The notes under the pieces are model-generated. The model did not search any database. It was not told the origin of the DNA and saw only the letters and a program-made list of their open reading frames with translations. A stretch of DNA of 64,000 bases from an uncultured Oscillospiraceae bacterium (lineage in GTDB: Bacteria > Bacillota > Clostridia > Oscillospirales > Ruminococcaceae), in assembly GCA_900547385.1 (NCBI GenBank), contig URGQ01000002.1:124001-188000 (forward strand). Direction: 5' to 3'. Shown here piece after piece: positions 8,727 to 17,273 of the stretch. The position numbers were made by a program, and so were the translations under genes. Position 1 is the stretch's first letter, and the number at the start of each line of letters is the position of its first letter.

Positions 8727-9279
8727 AAATGGGAAGCCTGAGAAAAAGTCCTCCAGGACCACGCTGATTATGGCCGCGGGACTGCTGGGGATCCTGCTTA
8801 TTGGGATAGCGCCGATGCTGAAAACGGATGGTGCTAAAAAACAATTTCAGCAAGAGACAGTTCCCTCGGCAGAAGAATATGCCGCCGCGCTGGAAAGCCG
8901 CCTGGAGGGAATCCTGGGACGCATTGACGGGGTAGGGGAGGTCGAGGTGATGATCACCCTGAAAAGTGGCTACACCTACACCTATGCTGTTACCGAAAAG
9001 GTGAACAGCGATGTAAGCGAAGAATATAAAAGTGATGATCAGCGAAAATCCCAACAGAAAAACACCACCGAGCAAAGCTATGTTATGGTGGAGGACGGCG
9101 GCAGCCCCCTGGTCACGGCGCTCAATGAACCAGAGATCAAAGGCGTAGTGGTGGTGTGCGCCGGAGGAGGAGCCCCCAAGGTGGTGGCACAGGTTACCGC
9201 GGCGGTAAAAACCGCGCTGGATATTTCCTCTGCCAAGATTACCGTTTCCAAGATCAGCTCCGGCGCCGCCGGTCACTGA
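8707..9279 (+). CDS. spoIIIAG: Stage III sporulation protein AG
   Basis: 190 residues with one membrane helix at about 19-36 and a C-terminal ring-building domain (GVGEVEVMITLKSG). In Bacillus, SpoIIIAG forms the large ring in the space between the two sporulation membranes. A polar insert at about 85-120 (QRKSQQKNTTEQ) is common to the family. It overlaps spoIIIAF. Confidence 0.9.
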   Translation: MEKMRDKNGKPEKKSSRTTLIMAAGLLGILLIGIAPMLKTDGAKKQFQQETVPSAEEYAAALESRLEGILGRIDGVGEVEVMITLKSGYTYTYAVTEKVNSDVSEEYKSDDQRKSQQKNTTEQSYVMVEDGGSPLVTALNEPEIKGVVVVCAGGGAPKVVAQVTAAVKTALDISSAKITVSKISSGAAGH

Positions 9280-9321
9280 TAGATTAAATCACAGAGCCTA
9301 CAAAAAGGAGTGCATAGCAAG

Positions 9322-9834
9322 ATGAAACTTTCCATCAAAAAGGGCCATATTGTACTGGGGGCATTGGTGCTGGCGCTGGGGGCGGCGGTGTACCTCAACT
9401 GGGATTACATGAAACAGACCGACTATGTGGCGGCTGGAAATACCAATCAAACCACCAATGAAAATGAAGGAACGGCCAATTACGGGGATGCTTATTTTGT
9501 ATCGGCACGGCTTTCCCGTACACAGTCCCGCGATGAAGCAATGGATGCCCTCAAGTATATGCTGGAGGATTCTGCTATGGAGGAGGGGGCAGCTGCTGTG
9601 TTAGCACAGCAGGCGCAGTCACTGGCCAAGACCATCGAGACCGAGGGCAAGATCGAGAACATTATTAAGGCCAAGGGTTTTACGGAATGCATGGTTTACC
9701 TGGATGAAGATAAGGTAGATGTCATTGTGCAGAGCACTGGACTTACCGATAGCGAGGCCGCGCAGATTATGGATGCTGTAATGAGCGAGGTGGAGGTAGA
9801 GGAAAGCAATGTTTCCATCATTGAAATAAAGTAG
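9322..9834 (+). CDS. spoIIIAH: Stage III sporulation protein AH
   Basis: 170 residues from the ATG at 9322; a GTG at 9310 sits inside the ribosome site AAAGGAG and is unlikely. One N-terminal membrane helix (HIVLGALVLALGAAVYLNW) precedes a soluble domain that binds SpoIIQ in Bacillus. The acidic, alanine-rich C-terminal domain with the segment ENIIKAKGFTECMVYL is typical. It is the last gene of the operon and is followed by a new promoter. Confidence 0.9.
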   Translation: MKLSIKKGHIVLGALVLALGAAVYLNWDYMKQTDYVAAGNTNQTTNENEGTANYGDAYFVSARLSRTQSRDEAMDALKYMLEDSAMEEGAAAVLAQQAQSLAKTIETEGKIENIIKAKGFTECMVYLDEDKVDVIVQSTGLTDSEAAQIMDAVMSEVEVEESNVSIIEIK

Positions 9835-9863
9835 TTGCCACCGGGCAAAAATATTGCTATAAT
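9835..9863 (+). promoter_or_regulatory. Strong sigma-A-type promoter for asp23
   Basis: TTGCCA (9835-9840), 17-base spacer, TATAAT (9858-9863), with a TG one base upstream of the -10 (extended -10). It begins directly after the spoIIIAH stop and separates the vegetative asp23/nusB genes from the sporulation operon. Confidence 0.85.
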
Positions 9864-9901
9864 ATAAAGGTATTAGTCCTAACATAGGAGGTGCAACACT
9901 T

Positions 9902-10264
9902 ATGGAATATGAAAACACTGCCGGCAGTCTGAAGATCTCCTCCGAGGTCGTGGCTTCGATAGCAGAATATGCAGTAAAAGAAGTAGAGGGTGTGGCGTGC
10001 CTTGCCCCCATCGTTTCCAATATTGGCGGCTGGCTGCTGGAAAAGCAGACCATTAAGCCTATTTCGATTCAGATGAACGAAGGCAAGGCAACCATTGACA
10101 TCCGTCTTTTGGTGGAGCCCAATGCCAAGATCCCCGTCCTCAGCCGAAAGCTGCAGGAGGCGGTGAAAGATGCCGTTCAGAGCATGACCGGTATCGAAGT
10201 AGCTACTGTGAACCTTTACATTGCCGGTGTTTCGGTACCCCGTACCGCCAATACCGCTGAATAA
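9902..10264 (+). CDS. Asp23/Gls24 family envelope stress protein (YqhY-like)
   Basis: 120 residues; conserved opening GSLKISSEVVASIAEYAVKE and a later TVNLYIAGV strand are typical of the Asp23 (DUF322) family. In B. subtilis the homologue yqhY lies just before nusB, as here, and is linked to control of acetyl-CoA carboxylase. The AGGAGGTG site is well placed. Confidence 0.9.
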   Translation: MEYENTAGSLKISSEVVASIAEYAVKEVEGVACLAPIVSNIGGWLLEKQTIKPISIQMNEGKATIDIRLLVEPNAKIPVLSRKLQEAVKDAVQSMTGIEVATVNLYIAGVSVPRTANTAE

Positions 10265-10276
10265 GAGCTCGATTCG

Positions 10277-10313
10277 ACAGCCCTCTTAATAGCGTATATA
10301 TTAAGAGGGCTGT
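10277..10313 (+). terminator. Perfect 15-bp hairpin between asp23 and nusB
   Basis: ACAGCCCTCTTAATA (10277-10291) pairs exactly with 10299-10313 around a 7-base loop. No T run follows (CTTACTG), so it may be a processing or stability element or a weak attenuator rather than a full terminator. No second promoter was seen before nusB. Confidence 0.55.
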
Positions 10314-10338
10314 CTTACTGAATGGAGGACGACAAAAT

Positions 10339-10767
10339 ATGACCAGACGCGAAGCCCGTGAGCAGGCGCTTTCCATGATCTTCGAAATGAACTTCAACGA
10401 TAACTCGGTGGATGAAATGGTGGATAACGCCCTTATCTTCCGGGATGAATCGGTGGATGAATACGCGGTCCAAATTGCCCAGCAGGTGCGCTTGCACTGG
10501 GAGGACAACCTTTCCGCTGTGGAGCAGTACAGCAAAAAGTGGAAAGCAAACCGTCTGCCCAAGGTTTCGCTGGCCATTCTTATGCTGGCCATCACTGAGA
10601 TTGCTTATGTCAAGGATGCCCCGGTCGGCGCTGTTATCAATGAGGCGGTGGAACTGGCCAAAAAGTATGCTGGCCCGGAGGATGCTTCCTACATCAATGG
10701 CGTGTTGGGCGGTTATGTTCGTGGAACGATGGGCGAAGCAGCCCTCCCTAAGGAAGCCGAAGAATGA
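10339..10767 (+). CDS. nusB: Transcription antitermination factor NusB
   Basis: 142 residues, all-helical. Starts MTRREAREQALSMIFEM, with the conserved block ILMLAITEIAYVKDAP and VINEAVELAKKYAG, the NusB signature. NusB binds boxA RNA with NusE (S10) in rRNA antitermination complexes. The neighbours asp23 and xseA are its usual companions; folD, often between nusB and xseA, is not here. Confidence 0.96.
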   Translation: MTRREAREQALSMIFEMNFNDNSVDEMVDNALIFRDESVDEYAVQIAQQVRLHWEDNLSAVEQYSKKWKANRLPKVSLAILMLAITEIAYVKDAPVGAVINEAVELAKKYAGPEDASYINGVLGGYVRGTMGEAALPKEAEE

Positions 10768-10772
10768 TAGTG

Positions 10773-10810
10773 GGGAGTGCTGCGGCCGGTGGGTGGCAGG
10801 CTCCCTTTTT
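10773..10810 (+). terminator. Probable terminator after nusB
   Basis: GGGAG...CTGC and GCAG.CTCCC pair across a GC-rich loop, followed by TTTTT. The next gene has its own strong ribosome site but no clear promoter, so read-through is likely. Confidence 0.5.
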
Positions 10811-10848
10811 GCAATAAACCCCAATAATGCATGGAAGGAGGTGCCATC

Positions 10849-12072
10849 ATGCCGGCGCAAATCATCAAGGTCTCGCAGCTTAATCGCTATGTGAGGGCTC
10901 AGTTGGAGGAGAATACACTTTTGGGTGATCTCCTTGTCAAGGGAGAGCTCACCAGCGTCAGCTGGCGCAGCAGCTCAGGGCACTTCTATTTTACCATTAG
11001 TGAAGGCGGCGCCTCCCTGCATTGTGTGATGTTTGCACGCTATGCCGAAAGACTTCCTTCCTTTCCGGAGGAGGGCAGTACCGTTATTGTACGGGGGGCA
11101 GTTACCCTGTATGAACGGGACGGGCAATATCAACTTTCTGCTTATGATATCCAAAACATGGGACAGGGAAGCGGCAGCGCTGACTATACCGCTCTTCGGA
11201 AAAAGCTGCTGGCTGAGGGACTCCTTTCTCCAGAGCGCAAACGCAAAGCACCTCTCTTTCCGCGGGCCATTGGAGTTATTACCTCTGCAGAAGGCGCCGC
11301 TGTGCAGGATATCATCACCGGGATGCAACGACATAATGATCTGATTCCGCTTATACTTTATCCTGCCACGGTGCAAGGCAGTGCAGCAGTAGAGCAGATT
11401 CTCTATGCCCTGCACTGTGTCATAGCCGAAAATCGCTGCGATATCCTTATCATTGCTAGGGGCGGTGGCGCTTCCGAAACGCTTGCAGTCTTTAATGATG
11501 AACGCCTACTGCGGGCAGTAGCGGTCTGCCCAGTGCCAGTTATTTCGGCGGTCGGACATGATGTGGATATTACTCTGCTTGATGAAGTTGCTGATATCCG
11601 GGCTGCGACCCCAACGGCTGCTTGCCAGTATTGCTGTGTATCCAAAGAGGAACTTTTGGCGGAGCTGAATACTGCTAGGAGCGAATTGCAGCAGGCGATT
11701 AGCAGTCGCGTGACTATGGCACTGCAGCACACGGCTTCGCTCCAGCGAGTATTACGGGCTCGTTCCCCTATGGTGTTGTGGAGCAAAAATCGCCAGCGCC
11801 TGGCCTATCTTACTCAGTTGCTTCAGGGCAATATGCAGTACGCCCTGTGGCGGATGACCCAGCGGGTTGCTCACCAACGAGGCCAGTTGGAACTTTTAGA
11901 TCCCGCCCTGCCGGTGGAACGGGGCTATACCATTACTTATATGGTGCGGGAAACGGACAAGATACCGATTTATACCTGTGGGAAACTCCGCCCTGGGGAT
12001 CCCCTATTGACCCGCTTGAAGGATGGAGAAGTTTTCTCCACAGTAACAGCCATTAATATCCGAAAGGAGTAG
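10849..12072 (+). CDS. xseA: Exodeoxyribonuclease VII large subunit
   Basis: 407 residues from the ATG at 10849 after GGAGG. The N-terminal OB-fold (SQLNRYVRAQLEEN, WRSSSGHFYFT) is followed by the catalytic core with GVITSAEGAAVQDI and ARGGGASETLAVFNDE and the VISAVGHDVDITLLDEVAD block. XseA and XseB form the nuclease that degrades single-stranded DNA in both directions. It is directly followed by xseB. Confidence 0.95.
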   Translation: MPAQIIKVSQLNRYVRAQLEENTLLGDLLVKGELTSVSWRSSSGHFYFTISEGGASLHCVMFARYAERLPSFPEEGSTVIVRGAVTLYERDGQYQLSAYDIQNMGQGSGSADYTALRKKLLAEGLLSPERKRKAPLFPRAIGVITSAEGAAVQDIITGMQRHNDLIPLILYPATVQGSAAVEQILYALHCVIAENRCDILIIARGGGASETLAVFNDERLLRAVAVCPVPVISAVGHDVDITLLDEVADIRAATPTAACQYCCVSKEELLAELNTARSELQQAISSRVTMALQHTASLQRVLRARSPMVLWSKNRQRLAYLTQLLQGNMQYALWRMTQRVAHQRGQLELLDPALPVERGYTITYMVRETDKIPIYTCGKLRPGDPLLTRLKDGEVFSTVTAINIRKE

Positions 12073-12074
12073 CT

Positions 12075-12287
12075 ATGGCACAAAAAACACTGGAAAATGA
12101 GCTCAAGGAGCTTGAAAATATTGTTGCCCGCCTTTCATCGGAAGAACTTCCGTTGGAGGAAGCGATTGCCCTTTACACCAAGGGCTTGGAGTTGAGCCGC
12201 AGCTGCGATGCGTTGCTGGCCGCTGCCCGCCAGACAGTAGAAATGGGAAAAATGCAGCTGGAGGACGAAATCAATGACCTGGAATGA
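12075..12287 (+). CDS. xseB: Exodeoxyribonuclease VII small subunit
   Basis: 70 residues with the family pattern LENELKELENIVARL and LPLEEAIALYTKGLEL, a two-helix hairpin that binds XseA. It starts two bases after the xseA stop and its last 14 bases overlap ispA. Confidence 0.94.
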   Translation: MAQKTLENELKELENIVARLSSEELPLEEAIALYTKGLELSRSCDALLAAARQTVEMGKMQLEDEINDLE

Positions 12288-13161
12288 GCGTTATCCTACC
12301 TATTGCAGCATGATAGAAACCACCCTGCCGCAATATTTACCCTCGGTGGAGTTGCCGCAGGGTAAGGTGAGCGAAGCAATGGCATACAGCCTTTTGGGTG
12401 GTGGCAAGCGCGTTCGCGGTTGTCTTACCCTGGCGATGTGTGAGCTGTGCGGTGGCGATGTGGAAGCTGCTCTGCCACTGGCCTGTGCCGTAGAGATGAT
12501 TCATGCCTATTCGCTCATCCACGATGACTTGCCCTGCATGGATAATGATGATTTGCGCCGCGGCAAGTCCTCCTGCCATGTTCAGTTTGGGGAAGGCATC
12601 GCTCTTTTGGCCGGGGATGCCCTGTTGACCCACGCTTTTTCGGCAGTGTCCTCCGCCTATTTCAGCGGCAGCCTTCCGGCGGAAACTGTTCTGCGCTGTG
12701 TTAACCAGTTGGCATGTGCGGCTGGGGTAGAGGGTATGATCGGCGGCCAGGTGATAGATACCATGCCGGAGGAAGTGCCCATGACCCCAGAGGAGCTGGA
12801 AGCCATGCACGGCATGAAAACCGGAGCGCTTATTCGAGCTTCGGCAGTGCTGGGGTGCCTTGCCGCCTGTGCCCCGCGGGATGTCATCCTTCAGGCGGAT
12901 CTATATGCAGCCAAAATTGGCCTCGCGTTCCAGATTGTCGATGATATATTGGATGTGACCGAAACCAGTGAGGAATTGGGCAAATCCGCCAGCGATGCTG
13001 AAAATCACAAGACCACATATATCACCCTGTATGGCGTGGAAAAGGCCCGTGAAATGGTGCGTCGATTGGTGTTGGAGGCTGACCTAGCTGTAAAGGGCAC
13101 CATGCTGGATGATGAAATGCTGTATGAGCTGGCTGATACCCTGGCTAAGCGCAATCACTAA
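12274..13161 (+). CDS. ispA: Geranylgeranyl/farnesyl diphosphate synthase (polyprenyl synthetase)
   Basis: 295 residues with both aspartate-rich motifs of trans-prenyltransferases: DDLPCMDNDD near residue 85 and DDILD near 225, plus GGGKRVRG for substrate phosphate binding. It condenses isopentenyl and allylic diphosphates in the cytoplasm to C15-C20 products used for undecaprenyl phosphate and quinones. In Bacillus dxs comes next; here tlyA follows directly. Confidence 0.93.
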   Translation: MTWNERYPTYCSMIETTLPQYLPSVELPQGKVSEAMAYSLLGGGKRVRGCLTLAMCELCGGDVEAALPLACAVEMIHAYSLIHDDLPCMDNDDLRRGKSSCHVQFGEGIALLAGDALLTHAFSAVSSAYFSGSLPAETVLRCVNQLACAAGVEGMIGGQVIDTMPEEVPMTPEELEAMHGMKTGALIRASAVLGCLAACAPRDVILQADLYAAKIGLAFQIVDDILDVTETSEELGKSASDAENHKTTYITLYGVEKAREMVRRLVLEADLAVKGTMLDDEMLYELADTLAKRNH

Positions 13162-13183
13162 AGAATAGGGGAGAACCAGAACT

Positions 13184-13987
13184 ATGACAGAAAAGACAAG
13201 ACTGGATGCTGCCTTGGTGGAACGCGGCCTTTGCACTGGCCGCGACCGTGCAAAAGGTATCATTATGGCGGGCCAGGTATATGTCAATAACCAAAAGGCG
13301 GATAAGCCCGGCATGACCATTTCCCCGGAGGATCAAATTGAAGTCCGGGGCGACCAGCTGGCCTATGCCAGCCGAGGCGGCTTAAAGCTGGAAAAGGCCA
13401 TGAAGGAATTTGGCTTGCGGTTGGATGGCTGTATTTGTGCCGACATTGGCGCTTCCACCGGCGGCTTTACCGATTGCATGCTGCAAAACGGCGCCGTCAA
13501 GGTCTATGCTATCGATGTCGGCTACGGACAGCTCGCATGGAAACTCCGCTGTGATGAACGAGTTATCAATTTGGAACGCACCAATATCCGCCATGTTACC
13601 GAAAAAGAGGTACCGGAGCTGCTGGATTTTGCTTCGGTTGATGTTTCCTTTATTTCGCTCAAGCTGGTGCTGCCGGTCCTGTATCGGTTGCTGAAAGAGG
13701 GCGGCGAAGCTGTTTGTCTCATCAAGCCCCAATTTGAAGCCGGCCGGGAACTGGTTGGGAAAAAGGGCGTGGTACGGGAAGAGAGCACTCATGTGATGGT
13801 GGTGGAAAATGCTCTTTCCTTTGCAAAGGATAATGGCTTTACACCTATCCATCTCACCTTTTCTCCGGTCAAGGGCCCGGAGGGCAATATCGAATACCTT
13901 ATGCATCTCAAAAAAGGTGAGTATGAGAGCGCCTTGCCCATACCGGCGGAAATCGTCCGCCTTTCTCACCAAACACTCAGCGAATAA
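13184..13987 (+). CDS. tlyA: TlyA family rRNA (cytidine-2'-O)-methyltransferase / S4-domain protein
   Basis: 267 residues: an N-terminal S4 RNA-binding domain (RLDAALVERGLCTGRDRAK) and a Rossmann methyltransferase domain with ADIGASTGGFTDCML as the SAM motif and DVSFISLKLVLP downstream. The family methylates rRNA 2'-hydroxyls in some bacteria; in Clostridia and Bacilli (YqxC) the role is less clear. It sits between ispA and nadK as in many Firmicutes. Confidence 0.9.
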   Translation: MTEKTRLDAALVERGLCTGRDRAKGIIMAGQVYVNNQKADKPGMTISPEDQIEVRGDQLAYASRGGLKLEKAMKEFGLRLDGCICADIGASTGGFTDCMLQNGAVKVYAIDVGYGQLAWKLRCDERVINLERTNIRHVTEKEVPELLDFASVDVSFISLKLVLPVLYRLLKEGGEAVCLIKPQFEAGRELVGKKGVVREESTHVMVVENALSFAKDNGFTPIHLTFSPVKGPEGNIEYLMHLKKGEYESALPIPAEIVRLSHQTLSE

Positions 13988-14011
13988 CATACCGGAAAGG
14001 AGGACTGCCGG

Positions 14012-14857
14012 TTGGATTTCTTTCTCATTGCTAATTTTTCCAGGGAAAATGTCCCGACTGTCACCTGGGATGTTTGCCGGGAATTGGCTGCGCGTGGCTG
14101 CGGTGTTTTTGCGGTTCCTGTGCCGGGGGCGTTCTATCCGCCCAATGTGCAGGTGATCAATATGGAATCAACTTGCGCTCACACTGGCATGATCCTCTGT
14201 ATCGGTGGGGATGGCACCATTATCGATGGGGCGCATTGCTCGGCGGCGTATGGGCTGCCGGTGCTGGGCATCAACGCCGGCAGATTGGGTTTTTTGGCTC
14301 AGGTGGAACCGGAGGGTGCTGCCCATGCGTTTGACCGCATCTTAGCCGGGGAATACACAACTGAAGAACGCTTTGGTATCTCACTTACGCGTCAGGGAGA
14401 ATCTGGTGAAGAACTTATGGTGTCCTTTGCCCTCAATGACATCGTGTTCACCAAGCCAGTCATGACGAATATTATTGATCTTACCATCGACTGCGATGGC
14501 CGCCGCATGAATTCTTATTTGGCAGATGGATTGATTCTATCCACTCCAACCGGTTCTACCGCTTATTCGCTTTCGGCTGGAGGCCCGGTCATTGATCCCG
14601 GTCTTTCCACAATCTCTATTGTTCCCATTTGCCCGCACAGTGTTTCTGTTCGTCCCATTGTGGTTTCGGCAGGGCGCAGCGTCACCATTTGCAGCCATCA
14701 GTCTATGTGCGCTGTGGTGGATGGCCGAGAACGCATTGAATTGCTGCCGCAAACGGCTGTAACGGTGCGTAAAAGTGATAAGGCTGCGCGTTTTGTTTCT
14801 TTTGGGGAACACGAATTCTTCGAGATCCTGTCCCACAAATTGCTGCAAAGGGGTTAA
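14012..14857 (+). CDS. nadK: NAD kinase
   Basis: 281 residues, with a TTG start after AAAGGAGG. The family motif GGDGT is present near residue 66 ([12 protein letters not shown]), then [14 protein letters not shown] and the [16 protein letters not shown] block. It phosphorylates NAD to NADP using ATP or polyphosphate. It lies between tlyA and argR, a conserved clostridial order. Confidence 0.94.
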   Translation: MDFFLIANFSRENVPTVTWDVCRELAARGCGVFAVPVPGAFYPPNVQVINMESTCAHTGMILCIGGDGTIIDGAHCSAAYGLPVLGINAGRLGFLAQVEPEGAAHAFDRILAGEYTTEERFGISLTRQGESGEELMVSFALNDIVFTKPVMTNIIDLTIDCDGRRMNSYLADGLILSTPTGSTAYSLSAGGPVIDPGLSTISIVPICPHSVSVRPIVVSAGRSVTICSHQSMCAVVDGRERIELLPQTAVTVRKSDKAARFVSFGEHEFFEILSHKLLQRG

Positions 14858-14863
14858 TACAAT

Positions 14864-15331
14864 ATGAAAGCAACACGCCATGCCAAAATTCTGGAACTGA
14901 TTCAGAATCACACTGTTACCACGCAGGAGGAACTGCAATCTCTTTTGGAGGCAAACGGCTTTTATGCTACCCAAGCTACCATTTCCCGCGATATCCGCGA
15001 CCTTCGCCTGGTCAAGGTGCTTTCGCCCAGCGGCATTTACTACTATACGCAAAGCAATACCGCACCGGCTGATACCCTGCAGCTTTCCGGTGATTCGGTC
15101 TTTATGCGCAGCATCCGTTCAGTGGATTGTGCCGGTAATATCGTTGTCATCAAGACACATTCCGCGATGGCTTCCGCTGTGTGCGAGGCAGTGGATAACA
15201 GCAATCGTCCGGAGATCCTTGGCACCATCGCAGGGGAGAACACTATCTTTGTTCTGCTTAAGACTGAGCATTTTGCCGATGAATTCTGCACCCATCTGCG
15301 GGAACTTATGAAAAAGAATCTTACCCGCTAA
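14864..15331 (+). CDS. argR: Arginine repressor ArgR/AhrC
   Basis: 155 residues: winged-helix DNA-binding domain at 1-70 with the ATISRDIRDLRLVKV motif, and a C-terminal oligomerisation and arginine-binding domain (IAGENTIFVLLKT). ArgR hexamers repress arginine synthesis and activate its breakdown. It sits just before recN, as in Bacillus. Confidence 0.94.
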   Translation: MKATRHAKILELIQNHTVTTQEELQSLLEANGFYATQATISRDIRDLRLVKVLSPSGIYYYTQSNTAPADTLQLSGDSVFMRSIRSVDCAGNIVVIKTHSAMASAVCEAVDNSNRPEILGTIAGENTIFVLLKTEHFADEFCTHLRELMKKNLTR

Positions 15332-15368
15332 AAAACTGTCACAATGCCACTAGAGAAAGGAGCTCCCC

Positions 15369-17030
15369 ATGCTTTCTCAGCTTTACATCGAAAACATTGC
15401 CGTCATCCGTCAGGCCACCATTGATTTTCAGCAGGGCTTCCATGTCTTCACGGGCGAGACCGGTGCCGGTAAGACCATCCTCATCAGTGCTATCAATGCC
15501 GTGCTGGGCGGACGGACCTTCAAGGAGATCATCCGCACCGGGGAGACCCGGGCCACTGTTTCCGCACTGTTTACCGAAATTTCGGAAGAACTCTGCAAAA
15601 AGATTGAAGTACTTGGCTATCCATTGGAGGATAACCAGCTTTTAGTTCAGCGGGAGATCGACCTTTCCGGTAAGGGGCAGTGCCGTTTGGATGGCCGCCC
15701 GGCTACTGCCGCAATGCTGCGGGAAGTTTGCTCACTGCTCATTGATATCCATGGTCAGCATGATAATCAGGAGCTGCTCAGTGCCGAAAAGCACCTCGGC
15801 TTTTTGGATAGCTTCGGGGAATATCCGCAGGAGCTTGCGGCATATACCGCCGCCTATGGTAAAATGTGTGACTGCGCCGCCCGTCTGGACAAACTGCAGA
15901 TGGATGAAAGCTATAAGCTGCAGCGCATGGATATTCTTCAGTTTCAAATTAAGGAGATCGGCGATGCCAAGCTGTCCGATGGGGAAGAGGAACGACTGGT
16001 TGAGCAGCAGAAGCGCATCCGCAATGCCGAGCGCATTACTGAATCGCTGGGGGCGGTTTACACCTTGCTTAATGGCAATGGAGAAGAAATGCGCGGTGTT
16101 TTGGAAGCATTGGAGGAGGTCTCTACCGAACTTGACACCGCGGCTAAGTACCTTACGGAGTTTGGGGGATACAGTGAAAAGCTCAGCGATGCCTACTATA
16201 TGTTGGAGGAGCTGGGCAGCCGTGCCCGCGATACGCTGGAGGACGCTGATTTTGACCCACGCCAGCTGGATGCCATCGAATCTCGCTTGGATACTATCTA
16301 TAAGCTTAAGAAGAAATATGGCAATTCTATTGCGGAGATTTTGGAATACTTCGAGAGGATCAGTGAAGAATATCAATCGCTGGAGCTTAGTGATGAATTG
16401 ACTGCCCATCTGCAGCGAGAGCTGGATGAAGCCAACTTGGTGCTGCACACTGTGGCAGAGGCCTTGACGGCTTGCCGTCTTGCTGCTGCTGCGGAGTTTT
16501 CCGAGCGAGTGGAACAGGAGCTGGCCTATCTCGATATGGCCGGTGTTCGATTTTCCATTACCCGCCGGGAAAAGCCCTATGGCCCCACTGGCGCTGATGA
16601 AATGGAATTCATGATCTGTACCAATACCGGTGAGGAAGCAAAGCCTTTGGCCAAGATCGCCTCCGGCGGCGAGTTGGCGCGTATTATGCTGGCCATCAAG
16701 AATGTACTGGCCGAAAAAGATGGCATTGGTACCATCATTTTTGATGAAGTGGATACCGGTGTTTCCGGTCGCGCTGCGCAAAAGATCGGTAAAAAGCTCG
16801 CCGAAGTCGCACGCCACCGTCAGGTCATCTGCGTTACGCATCTGGCGCCAGTCGCGGCCTGTGCCGCCCACCACTACCGCATCTACAAGACGGTGGAAGA
16901 TGGCCGCACCTTTACCCGTGTGGAGGAGCTGACCCGCCCGCAGCGGGTGCAGGAATTGGCCCGTATTATGGTGGGAGAGAATATCACCGATAGTGCCCTG
17001 AAGAGCGCTGAGGAGATGTTGGAGTCATAA
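15369..17030 (+). CDS. recN: DNA repair protein RecN
   Basis: 553 residues. SMC-like ATPase with Walker A GETGAGKT near residue 32, a long coiled-coil middle (about 150-390), the signature SGGELARIMLA and the Walker B FDEVDTGVSG. It acts early in double-strand break repair. A GC-rich terminator follows, ending the asp23-recN gene run. Confidence 0.96.
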   Translation: MLSQLYIENIAVIRQATIDFQQGFHVFTGETGAGKTILISAINAVLGGRTFKEIIRTGETRATVSALFTEISEELCKKIEVLGYPLEDNQLLVQREIDLSGKGQCRLDGRPATAAMLREVCSLLIDIHGQHDNQELLSAEKHLGFLDSFGEYPQELAAYTAAYGKMCDCAARLDKLQMDESYKLQRMDILQFQIKEIGDAKLSDGEEERLVEQQKRIRNAERITESLGAVYTLLNGNGEEMRGVLEALEEVSTELDTAAKYLTEFGGYSEKLSDAYYMLEELGSRARDTLEDADFDPRQLDAIESRLDTIYKLKKKYGNSIAEILEYFERISEEYQSLELSDELTAHLQRELDEANLVLHTVAEALTACRLAAAAEFSERVEQELAYLDMAGVRFSITRREKPYGPTGADEMEFMICTNTGEEAKPLAKIASGGELARIMLAIKNVLAEKDGIGTIIFDEVDTGVSGRAAQKIGKKLAEVARHRQVICVTHLAPVAACAAHHYRIYKTVEDGRTFTRVEELTRPQRVQELARIMVGENITDSALKSAEEMLES

Positions 17031-17050
17031 TTCTATCTTGCTTATGTGAT

Positions 17051-17080
17051 GCCGCCCTTGCCCGGGGCGGCTCGCTTTTT
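17051..17080 (+). terminator. Intrinsic terminator after recN
   Basis: GCCGCCC (17051-17057) pairs with GGGCGGC (17065-17071), followed by TCGCTTTTT. Confidence 0.8.
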
Positions 17081-17196
17081 GCCGAAATAGGAAATAACAT
17101 ATCGATCCAGTTACAAAGGCTCCATAAAATCAATGGACAATTCCAAATGTATTGCGCAAAATGTTCGATGTCCTGCGTCAAATGCGGGATGTTACA

Positions 17197-17225
17197 TTGA
17201 AAAATGCAGGGAGTTGTGGTATAGT
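17197..17225 (+). promoter_or_regulatory. Promoter for murT-gatD
   Basis: TTGAAA (17197-17202), 17-base spacer, TATAGT (17220-17225) with an extended TG. It lies about 50 bases before the proposed murT start. Confidence 0.8.
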
Positions 17226-17273
17226 ATTTCTATTAATTTATAAAAATTCACCCCAAAGGAGGGAACCGATACG

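Noticed and set aside
15732..16874. Long minus-strand frame opposite recN
   Set aside because: Shadow of recN; no recognisable domain.
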